Positions 4,723 to 10,476 of a DNA stretch of 10,476 nucleotides are shown in pieces (within the stretch, counting starts at the first letter, position 1; every line of letters begins with the position of its first letter). The position numbers were made by a program, and so were the translations under genes. This stretch comes from Clostridia bacterium. Its GTDB lineage: Bacteria > Bacillota > Clostridia > Oscillospirales > CAG-272. The notes below the pieces were generated by a model, which searched no databases, was not told the DNA's origin, and saw only the letters and a list, made by a program, of their open reading frames with translations. Location of the stretch: NCBI GenBank assembly GCA_017386965.1, contig JAFOGE010000054.1, positions 1 through 10,476 of the forward strand. Direction: 5' to 3'.

Positions 4723-7473
4723 ATGAGAAAGAACTTGAAGAATTGTGCAGAAGCATTGGAGATCGGCGAGGCTCGCTGCCTTGTGGACTGGAATCGCTAC
4801 GATGTGATCGGCGAAACCGGAATGCAGCCCGATTTCAAGCATAAAAAAAGTGCGCATCTGAGCGCGGTATGGCGGTATTCGGAGCGCTCGCGCGTTCGCA
4901 TTCCGCTGGGGGGAGCGGATCTTTCCTCCTTCCGCTATCTGACCTTCTCGGTCTTTGCGGTGCAGGGAGCGGGGGGAAGCTTTTCCGTGTTTTTTGACAC
5001 CGGTGCCGAGGGGAACGGACAGGACGGCTACGCTTGCACGCTTCCCATCACCAAGGACGGCTGGAACGACTATCGCATTGAGCTCCCCTTCCTGCATGCC
5101 GTTCGGCAAGCCAAGGGCTGGGAGAGCATCGGCTGCGTTTTCTTTGACTGTGCCATGGGTGCGCAGGCAAATTCCACCTCTACGGTGCTTTATTTTGACA
5201 ATTTGTACGTATGGATTGGGAACGCCCCCGCGCTCTATTCGACCATGCCGGAGCTGAAGGGCGCTGCCGCCTTTGCCAAGGGTGGGCGCTTCTCCATTGT
5301 GAATCGCTCGCGCATTCCCAACTCCATCGACGGCAGCGACGCCAAGCCCTTTGAGCAGAACGGGATTCTCTGGCTTCCCATGGCGCCCGTTGCGGCAGGA
5401 ATCGCACATTCTGCCGTGGCAGACAATCTGTCCGGAACGCTTTCCTTTACCTACCGCCGCAAGAAATACGTCTTTACCGCCGGTTCCAATCGCATGACGG
5501 TCAATGGCGTTTCCGAGCCGATCGGATTCATTCCCGGCAACATCAACGGAACGCTCTTTTTCCCGGCTGACTTTGTTCGTAATTTCTTCCATTGGAGACA
5601 GATCTATCAGCACCCCACGGGCCTGATTCTTCTCTCCAATCGAAAAAATGCATTTGACGGGGTCAAGGATGAGGCTGCAATTTGGCAGCTGGTATCGGAT
5701 ATGACCTTCCTGCGTCCGCGAGGTGAGGCGGTCAAGGAGGATCTGCACCGTCGTTTCCCGAACCCGTTGCGCGGACGTCTGCTGCTCTCTCATGACGAGC
5801 TGATGCAGCTTCGCAAGCAGACAAAGAACGACGCGGTGCTTGCTTCGTATCTGGATGCGATCAAAGCCCAATACGGTGTCGGCAGCGAGGCTTACGCAAC
5901 CGATTTTGCATCGGCGTATGCAAAAAGCCCCGAGCGTGCCCTTCGCCTTGCCGCAGATGTGCTGCCGGCGTTCTCGCTGCTCTTCCGCTTGACGGGGGAT
6001 AAGAAATACTGCGAGCGTGCCGCCCTGGATGCGGAGGCGATCGCTCGGCTGGATCGCTGGACGGTTGGCTCGGTGCAGGGCTTCGGAGAATTGGTCCTTG
6101 CGATGTCGCTGACCTATGACTGGTGCCATCACGCATGGACGGAGGCGCGAAAGGCGATCGTGGAGCGCGGGATTCTGCGCAACGCGATGCGCGTTGGCGC
6201 GGATATCTATGACGGCAAGGGACAGATGTGGGTATCGGGCGGCGCGGCCGGCGCGGTTGCCAATGCAGGTCTGCTCGCTGCAGCGCTTGCCCTGGCAGAC
6301 GTCTATCCCGAAACCTCTACGCGCCTTTTGGATCGAATTCTGCGGAATGCAGAGCCTTGCTTTGCCCCGTATGCTCCCGACGGCGGATACCCGCAGGGTG
6401 TGGCCGCGTGGGAGAGCGCGACGCGCGCTCTGGCACTGCTTTGCGCCATGCTGCAAAAGGCCTGCGGAACCGATTACGGACTTTCCTCGGCCCCCGGATT
6501 CACGGCAACGGCTTATTTCCCGATCATGACCGAGGGCGCCGATGGCTATTGGAACTACCACAACACCCCTGCAGGCGTTGCAGATACCTCGATCCTTTCC
6601 TGGTTCCGTCTGCGCACGGGGGACGGCGTTCCCGCATGGATGCGCCGTCAGCAGATCCTCTCGGGAGAGAAGAAGGTACATCCCTTTGATCTCATTTTCT
6701 ATTCCCCCGAGCGAGAGGAGGAAGCACCCTACCTTCCTTTGGATGCGGTGTACCGCAAGGCAGGTCTTGCGATCATGCGCTCCGGCTGGGGTAGGGATGC
6801 GATGACAGTCGGTCTGCACGGCGGCAGCAATCGCGTCACGGGCGGAGAGCTGGACGCAGGATGCGTGATCCTGGACGCCGCCGGCGAGCGCTTCTTCTCG
6901 GAAACGGGAGGGGTCGAGGCACTGCCTGCCATTCTGCGCCGTCGCGCAGAGGGACAAAATACCTTGACCGTGGATCCTCCTGCTTCCCCCGCGCCCGATC
7001 AGAATCCCGATGCCGAAGCCAAGCTTCTGATGGCGAAGGGAAGCCCCGACCGCGCCTTTGCGGTGGTGGATATGAGCGAAACGAACGACCGCATTCTGCG
7101 CGGAAAGCGCGGTCTTCTGCTTACGCAGAACCGCAGCGTGGCGATCATTCAGGATGAATTGGTCCTGGACGGCGAGGGAGAGGTCGTATGGAGTGTCTGG
7201 ACACAGGCCGACGTTACGCTGAATAAGAGCGGAAGAACGGCAAAGCTGACGCGTAACGGAAAGACTCTGGTCTGCCGTCTGTGCGGCGTCGGCTCTCCCG
7301 CATGCTTTGCGGCAGAGGCCTTCTCCGAATGCGGCTTTACGCGCCTGACGGTGCGCGTTCCTGTCAAGGAGCGCCTGCGCATGGCGGTCGTCTGTCGCAT
7401 GCTTGGCGAGGGTGAAAGCGGAAACGAGAAATACTATGACGTGATTCCTATGAGCCGCTGGGAGGAGGCGTGA
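4723..7473 (+). CDS. Heparinase II/III-like protein lacking hallmark histidines
   Basis: A 916-residue protein related to heparinase II/III polysaccharide lyases. Regions: beta-sandwich, CBM-like (about 40-165); a region resembling the copper amine oxidase N-terminal stalk domain (about 188-306); alpha/alpha-barrel lyase-like domain (about 350-650, with A-M-S-L-T-Y-D-W, V-A-N-A-G and P-D-G-G-Y-P-Q-G); and a C-terminal heparinase II/III beta domain (about 675-900). In that last domain the usual H-G-H-x-D-A-G motif reads T-G-G-E-L-D-A-G (706-713), and the usual H-N-T reads Q-N-T (Q745). The catalytic and zinc-binding histidines of the family are therefore missing, while D718 is kept. ATG 4723 is preceded by AAGGAT (4710-4715). 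No signal peptide is visible from this start, although the stalk-like region is typical of exported proteins. It follows the SGNH gene by 25 bases. It may be an inactive carbohydrate-binding homologue or have altered chemistry; the fold assignment is good, the activity unknown. Confidence 0.82.
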   Translation: MRKNLKNCAEALEIGEARCLVDWNRYDVIGETGMQPDFKHKKSAHLSAVWRYSERSRVRIPLGGADLSSFRYLTFSVFAVQGAGGSFSVFFDTGAEGNGQDGYACTLPITKDGWNDYRIELPFLHAVRQAKGWESIGCVFFDCAMGAQANSTSTVLYFDNLYVWIGNAPALYSTMPELKGAAAFAKGGRFSIVNRSRIPNSIDGSDAKPFEQNGILWLPMAPVAAGIAHSAVADNLSGTLSFTYRRKKYVFTAGSNRMTVNGVSEPIGFIPGNINGTLFFPADFVRNFFHWRQIYQHPTGLILLSNRKNAFDGVKDEAAIWQLVSDMTFLRPRGEAVKEDLHRRFPNPLRGRLLLSHDELMQLRKQTKNDAVLASYLDAIKAQYGVGSEAYATDFASAYAKSPERALRLAADVLPAFSLLFRLTGDKKYCERAALDAEAIARLDRWTVGSVQGFGELVLAMSLTYDWCHHAWTEARKAIVERGILRNAMRVGADIYDGKGQMWVSGGAAGAVANAGLLAAALALADVYPETSTRLLDRILRNAEPCFAPYAPDGGYPQGVAAWESATRALALLCAMLQKACGTDYGLSSAPGFTATAYFPIMTEGADGYWNYHNTPAGVADTSILSWFRLRTGDGVPAWMRRQQILSGEKKVHPFDLIFYSPEREEEAPYLPLDAVYRKAGLAIMRSGWGRDAMTVGLHGGSNRVTGGELDAGCVILDAAGERFFSETGGVEALPAILRRRAEGQNTLTVDPPASPAPDQNPDAEAKLLMAKGSPDRAFAVVDMSETNDRILRGKRGLLLTQNRSVAIIQDELVLDGEGEVVWSVWTQADVTLNKSGRTAKLTRNGKTLVCRLCGVGSPACFAAEAFSECGFTRLTVRVPVKERLRMAVVCRMLGEGESGNEKYYDVIPMSRWEEA

Positions 7474-7484
7474 ATGCCTCCTCC
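7461..7484 (+). other. Hairpin spanning the stop codon of the heparinase-like gene
   Basis: GGAGGAGGC (7461-7469) and GCCTCCTCC (7476-7484) form a perfect 9-bp stem with a 6-base loop that contains the TGA stop. No T-run follows, so it is not a standard terminator. It could protect the upstream mRNA or hide the GGAGGAGG ribosome-binding-like sequence. Confidence 0.6.
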
Positions 7485-7531
7485 GAGTGGGGAAAGCACG
7501 TCTGCTCTTCAGACACACATAGGAGCACTGT

Positions 7532-8569
7532 ATGAATAAGAAGATTTTGGCGATTGGCTTTGCAATCCTTGCTGCAGGGCTATACGCGATTAACATTCCA
7601 CTTTCCAAGCTTCTTTTGCAAGCGGTAGAGCCAACAATGATGGCGGCCTACCTGTATTTGGGAGCGGGAATCGGCATCGGCGCAGTCTTTTTACTGACCC
7701 GAGGAACATCGAAGGAGGGCAGTGAGCCGATCACCAAGCGGGATATGCCAAACGTGGTGGGAATGATCCTTTTTGATATCTTGGCCCCGATTCTTTTGAT
7801 GTTCGGTCTTTTGGACAGTGCAGCCTCCAATGCCTCTCTTTTGAATAATTTTGAGATCGTGTGCACGTCGCTGATCGCCCTTCTCGTATTCCGGGAGGCG
7901 GTTTCGGGTCTGATGTGGATCGCAATCTCGCTCATCACCGTGTCCGGCTTTCTCCTTTCGGTGGAGGATCTTTCCTCCTTCCGCTTTTCCTGGGGCGCGA
8001 TCCTGGTGCTTCTGGCTACGCTCTGCTGGGGACTTGAGAATAACTGCACTAAGAATCTTTCGGGCAAGAACACCTATCACATCGTTTTCCTCAAGGGCAT
8101 CTTTTCCGGGCTTGGCGCGCTGACGGTGGCCCTTTGCATAGGCGAGCATTTCGCGAGCCTGCGATACGTCCTTTTGGCGCTTCTCTTGGGCTTTGTGGCG
8201 TACGGATTGAGCATCTTCTTTTACATTCGGGCGCAGGGCGTGATCGGTGCCGCCAAGACGAGCGCGTATTATGCGGTTGCCCCGTTCGTGGGGGCGCTGC
8301 TGTCCTTCCTCCTGCTGCGGGAAGCTCCGACGCCGGCCTATTTCGTAGGCCTTGCGGTCATGCTTTTGGGAACCGGACTCGTGGTGGCGGATACCTTGAC
8401 CAACCGACACACGCACGCACATTGCCATCGGGTGACGCATACCCACGGCGGCTCGACGCACTCACACGTGATCGAGCATACGCACGAGCATAACCATTAC
8501 GGATCGACCGAGCGGCACCGTCACCTTCATCGACGGGGGAGCGGAAGGCCGACGGACGATCCCCGTTGA
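7532..8569 (+). CDS. EamA/DMT-superfamily permease with histidine-rich C-terminal tail
   Basis: A 345-residue inner-membrane transporter with the drug/metabolite transporter layout: about ten hydrophobic segments arranged as two EamA repeats (about 8-140 and 150-288). These include L-Y-A-I-N-I-P-L-S-K in helix 1 and A-P-F-V-G-A-L-L-S-F in repeat 2. The substrate cannot be read from sequence. The unusual part is the C-terminal tail (291-345), which has 15 histidines in residues 293-333, many as H-x-H, plus a cysteine. This suggests cytoplasmic binding of Zn, Ni, Co or Cu. ATG 7532 has AGGAG at 7521-7525, spaced 6 bases. No promoter is evident in the 58-base gap after the heparinase-like gene, so it probably shares that transcript. 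A bidirectional terminator follows immediately. Confidence 0.9.
   Translation: MNKKILAIGFAILAAGLYAINIPLSKLLLQAVEPTMMAAYLYLGAGIGIGAVFLLTRGTSKEGSEPITKRDMPNVVGMILFDILAPILLMFGLLDSAASNASLLNNFEIVCTSLIALLVFREAVSGLMWIAISLITVSGFLLSVEDLSSFRFSWGAILVLLATLCWGLENNCTKNLSGKNTYHIVFLKGIFSGLGALTVALCIGEHFASLRYVLLALLLGFVAYGLSIFFYIRAQGVIGAAKTSAYYAVAPFVGALLSFLLLREAPTPAYFVGLAVMLLGTGLVVADTLTNRHTHAHCHRVTHTHGGSTHSHVIEHTHEHNHYGSTERHRHLHRRGSGRPTDDPR
8408..8530 (+). other. Histidine-rich metal-binding-like tail region of the permease
   Basis: This in-frame segment encodes residues 293-333 of the permease, with repeated H-T-H, H-S-H and H-E-H units. It is probably a soluble metal-binding extension. Similar His-rich segments are known in cation transporters such as ZIP and CDF proteins and in metallochaperones. 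Function here is inferred. Confidence 0.7.
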
Positions 8570-8571
8570 AC

Positions 8572-8609
8572 AAAAAAAGAGCCGTGTCAGTGACACGGCT
8601 CTTTTTTTT
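8572..8609. terminator. Bidirectional rho-independent terminator between converging genes
   Basis: GAGCCGTGTCA (8579-8589) pairs perfectly with TGACACGGCTC (8591-8601). An A-run (8572-8578) lies on the left and a T-run (8602-8609) on the right. It can therefore stop transcription from the permease on the plus strand and from the small lipoprotein gene on the minus strand. It sits 2 bases past the permease stop and 15 bases past the lipoprotein stop. Confidence 0.95.
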
Positions 8610-8624
8610 GATTCCCTGACGGGA

Positions 8625-9032
8625 TTACTGTGCGGCCTTGATTGCGGCGGAGGTGCCGTAGTAGATCATAGCGCCGGACTTCTTGCAGACCCAATCCTCT
8701 GCCTTCTCGTCCTTCTCGTCGTCTGCGTACTTCTGAACCTTCTCCCAAGCGTCGTTTGCATCGTCCTTGGACTCGAAGTAGATTACGGTAACGGTCTGGA
8801 ACTTTTCGTCGATCACGGCAGAGCCGGAGATAACAGTCTTAACGCCATCCACGCCAAGGGCCCTCAAAGCGATGGGAACGATCACGTTGTCCTTAGCAGC
8901 CTTGTAGCCGTTGTCCTCAAGAGCGGCGATAGCATCATCGGGATCCTTATTGGGAGCGCCGCAGGATGCGAGCATCGCAACGGACATTACAAGCACGAGC
9001 GCGAGAGCGATCAGTCTGAGTGTCTTTTTCAT
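8625..9032 (-). CDS. Small lipoprotein of unknown function
   Basis: A 135-residue exported lipoprotein with an n-region (M-K-K-T), a hydrophobic stretch and lipobox M-L-A-S-C, giving lipidation at C24. The mature part is about 112 residues. It has an A-L-E-D-N-G-Y segment (37-43), a beta-rich core with V-I-Y-F-E-S-K-D-D-A (83-92), and an acidic/lysine-rich helix (93-113). The Y-F-x-x-x-x-D-A element is reminiscent of small clostridial lipoproteins of unknown role; I do not recognise a named family. Start: ATG (complement of 9030-9032) has AAAGGAGA (complement of 9042-9049) about 9 bases upstream. A longer open frame upstream has no signal peptide at its head and crosses the promoter, so it is rejected. 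It is monocistronic, with its own consensus promoter and a shared terminator, and lies divergent from the ABC operon. Confidence 0.85.
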   Translation of the reverse strand: MKKTLRLIALALVLVMSVAMLASCGAPNKDPDDAIAALEDNGYKAAKDNVIVPIALRALGVDGVKTVISGSAVIDEKFQTVTVIYFESKDDANDAWEKVQKYADDEKDEKAEDWVCKKSGAMIYYGTSAAIKAAQ

Positions 9033-9087
9033 GTTGATTTTCTCCTTTGAAGATGAATTTTTTACAGAGGGATCTCCGTATGCATCC

Positions 9088-9116
9088 ATTATAGCAGAAA
9101 AGCGCGCGCTTGTCAA
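9088..9116 (-). promoter_or_regulatory. Consensus sigma-A promoter for the small lipoprotein gene
   Basis: Read on the minus strand, TTGACA (complement of 9111-9116), a 17-base spacer and TATAAT (complement of 9088-9093) match the consensus at all 12 positions. Transcription should begin near 9081, giving a leader of about 50 nt. The spacer contains a GCGCGCGC run. Strong constitutive expression is the simplest reading. Confidence 0.9.
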
Positions 9117-9212
9117 GAGCAGGGATGTTGAACTTTGTAAAAATGCCGATCGCACGCCGTCGCAACACAGAATAAAAATACAGAGAAAATGCAAGAAAAT
9201 CGAAAAACACTC

Positions 9213-9241
9213 TTGACAAATATAGGATGTAGTGATATACT
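9213..9241 (+). promoter_or_regulatory. Extended -10 sigma-A promoter for the ABC importer operon
   Basis: TTGACA (9213-9218), a 17-base spacer and TATACT (9236-9241), with TG at 9233-9234 forming an extended -10. Transcription should start near 9248, leaving a leader of about 60 nt, which is too short for a T-box or the common amino acid riboswitches. It is divergent from, and about 100 bases away from, the small lipoprotein promoter. Confidence 0.88.
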
Positions 9242-9308
9242 TACAGAAAATCGCGAATGCATTTTTATGCTTTTGCACCGCGGTTGGAAAACAAAAAGGA
9301 GAATCCTT

Positions 9309-10298
9309 ATGAAAAAGAGAATTTTGACCCTGTCGATGACAATTCTGCTTGTTCTTTCGGCAGTGCTGACCTTTTCTGCCTGCCAGAAGCCTGACGACGG
9401 AAAGTACGTTGTCGGTATCTGCCAGCTGCTCCCCCATCCTGCGCTTGACGCAGCCACGCAAGGCTTTATGGATGCGCTGAAGCAGGAGCTTGGCGAGGAG
9501 AACGTAACCTTCTATAATGAGAACGCCGCAAACGATGCGTCGGTGTGTACCACCATTATCACCAATCTCGTCAACAAGAACGTGGACCTGATCCTGGCCA
9601 ACGCAACCTCTGCGCTGACCGCCGCCGTGAACGGCACGGCCAAGATTCCGATCCTTGGCACCTCGATCACCGAGTATGGCACGGCCCTCGGTCTGGATAA
9701 CTTTAACGGCACGGTGGGTGGAAACGTTTCGGGCACCAGCGACTTGGCTCCTCTGACCGAGCAGGCACAGATGATCCTGGATCTTTTCCCAGAGGCCAAG
9801 ACCGTTGCTCTGCTTTATGCAAGCGGAGAGGCAAACTCCCGCTACCAGGTCAAGGTTGTTGGCGAGTATCTGAAGAGCAAGGGCATTACCGTGCTTGACA
9901 GAGCCTTCACGGATTCCAATGACGCCACGGTCGTTGCCTCTGCCGCCGCCGAGGCTGCAGACGTGATCTACGTTCCCACCGACAACACGGCCGCAGGGTG
10001 TGCGCAGGCCATTGGCGGTGTCATTGGTGACACGCCTCTGATTGCAGGGGAGGAGGGCATTTGCTCCGGCTGCGGTGTGGCAACCCTTACCATCAGCTAT
10101 TACGATCTCGGTGTTGCCACCGGTAAGATGGCTGCCAAGATCCTCAAGGGCGAGGCAAAGATCTCCGAGATGCCCGTTGAGTATGCGGCAAACTTCACCA
10201 AGAAGTACAATCCCATCAGATGTGCCGAGCTGGGCATCGACACCGCTGCACTTGAGGCTGCGGGCTACGTTGCAATCGAGATGCCTGCTGAGGACTGA
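9309..10298 (+). CDS. ABC transporter substrate-binding lipoprotein, TrpX-like family (PF04392)
   Basis: A 329-residue solute-binding protein tethered outside the membrane by a lipid. It has signal peptide M-K-K-R-I-L and lipobox F-S-A-C (C25). The family pattern is visible: C-Q-L-L-P-H-P-A-L-D-A-A near the mature N-terminus (38-49), G-T-S-D-L-A-P-L-T-E-Q (142-152) between lobes, Y-V-P-T-D-N-T (221-227), and S-Y-Y-D-L-G-V-A-T-G-K-M-A (263-275). Members are annotated as tryptophan/tyrosine or unknown-ligand binding proteins. The ligand here is not determined, so no gene symbol is given. ATG 9309 has AAAGGAG 8 bases upstream; the earlier in-frame ATG at 9189 lies before the promoter and is rejected. 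The permease gene begins 75 bases downstream. Confidence 0.9.
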   Translation: MKKRILTLSMTILLVLSAVLTFSACQKPDDGKYVVGICQLLPHPALDAATQGFMDALKQELGEENVTFYNENAANDASVCTTIITNLVNKNVDLILANATSALTAAVNGTAKIPILGTSITEYGTALGLDNFNGTVGGNVSGTSDLAPLTEQAQMILDLFPEAKTVALLYASGEANSRYQVKVVGEYLKSKGITVLDRAFTDSNDATVVASAAAEAADVIYVPTDNTAAGCAQAIGGVIGDTPLIAGEEGICSGCGVATLTISYYDLGVATGKMAAKILKGEAKISEMPVEYAANFTKKYNPIRCAELGIDTAALEAAGYVAIEMPAED

Positions 10299-10320
10299 TA
10301 CAAAGCAAAATGAATTCTAC

Positions 10321-10348
10321 CGCTGCCGGGGCATCCGCCTCGGCGGCG
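10321..10348 (+). other. Intergenic hairpin between substrate-binding protein and permease genes
   Basis: CGCTGCCG (10321-10328) and CGGCGGCG (10341-10348) can pair over 8 bp (one G-U) around a 12-base loop. No T-run follows. Such hairpins after a binding-protein gene commonly stabilise the upstream message so that it outnumbers the permease message; that role here is inferred. Confidence 0.4.
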
Positions 10349-10373
10349 TTGGTCTTATGAAAGGAACGTTATC

Positions 10374-10476
10374 ATGGAAGTCATTCTTCAATGGCTGGGC
10401 ACTCTGCCGGGAGCGGCAGGGCAGGGCCTCGTTTGGGGCTTGATGGCGATCGGCCTGTATATTACGTATAAGATTC
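10374..10476 (+). CDS. ABC transporter permease, N-terminal fragment (cut by window end)
   Basis: Only 34 codons are in the window. The peptide starts M-E-V-I-L-Q-W-L-G-T-L-P-G-A-A and continues Q-G-L-V-W-G-L-M-A-I-G-L-Y-I-T-Y, a periplasmic or interfacial helix followed by the first membrane helix. This start matches the pattern of branched-chain-type permeases (BPD_transp_2) that partner TrpX-like binding proteins. ATG 10374 has AAAGGAA (10360-10366) 7 bases upstream. An ATPase gene is expected beyond the edge. Confidence 0.75.
   Translation, partial: MEVILQWLGTLPGAAGQGLVWGLMAIGLYITYKI

Noticed and set aside
7474..7531. Possible promoter or terminator between the heparinase-like gene and the permease
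   Set aside because: The hairpins lack T-runs and no -35/-10 pair with sensible spacing is visible, so separate transcription is not supported.
4606..7608. A 1000-codon open frame on the minus strand opposite the heparinase-like gene, and similar long antisense frames at 2907-4622 and 1230-2651
   Set aside because: They run opposite genes with clear family motifs, have no ribosome binding sites at their starts, and their translations show no recognisable domains. They arise because the sense genes rarely use codons that are stops on the other strand.
9033..9461. Upstream extension of the small minus-strand lipoprotein reading frame
   Set aside because: It crosses the consensus promoter and the divergent operon's signal region, and would bury the signal peptide inside the protein.

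Overview
The window looks like a chromosomal segment of a Bacillota bacterium, probably class Clostridia and a gut- or rumen-type anaerobe. Evidence: AAAGGAG-type Shine-Dalgarno sites, clean sigma-A promoters (TTGACA/TTTACA, 17-base spacers, TATAAT), lipoboxes typical of Gram-positive lipoproteins, AT-rich intergenic DNA against GC-richer genes, rho-independent terminators ending in GGCTC plus a T-run, and a collagen-like block with the G-K-S-A-Y-E-L-A motif often seen in Clostridia. No species can be named from the sequence. There are no tRNA or rRNA genes, CRISPR arrays, insertion sequences or phage genes.

Layout. (1) 1-2793: an actin-like MreB gene with its own promoter, then an M20C aminoacyl-histidine dipeptidase (PepD) gene, closed by a strong terminator. 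(2) 2853-8609: a probable three-gene transcription unit. It starts at an extended -10 promoter with a structured leader of about 80 nt. It encodes a surface lipoprotein (two collagen-like stalks, SH3b, Ig-like region, SGNH hydrolase), a 916-residue heparinase II/III-like protein that lacks the family's hallmark histidines and any signal peptide, and an EamA/DMT permease with a very histidine-rich C-terminal tail. A bidirectional terminator closes it. (3) 8625-9116, minus strand: a small lipoprotein of unknown function with a consensus promoter. (4) 9213-10476, plus strand: a divergently transcribed ABC importer operon, with a lipoprotein substrate-binding protein of the TrpX-like family (PF04392) followed by the first 34 codons of its probable permease, cut by the window edge.

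How the genes may work together. MreB (cell shape) and PepD (turnover of His-containing dipeptides) are housekeeping functions. The SGNH lipoprotein and heparinase-like protein are adjacent and probably co-transcribed, which suggests handling of an acylated glycan at or near the surface, but the lyase-like protein may not be catalytic. The permease could export or import a metabolite or a metal complex; its histidine tail is a plausible cytoplasmic metal sensor. The ABC operon probably imports an amino acid or similar small ligand.

The observations most worth following are the heparinase-like protein with all three hallmark histidines replaced, the multi-domain surface esterase with a leader that can fold over its own ribosome binding site, and the histidine-tailed DMT permease. 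None of these amounts to a clearly new system from sequence alone.
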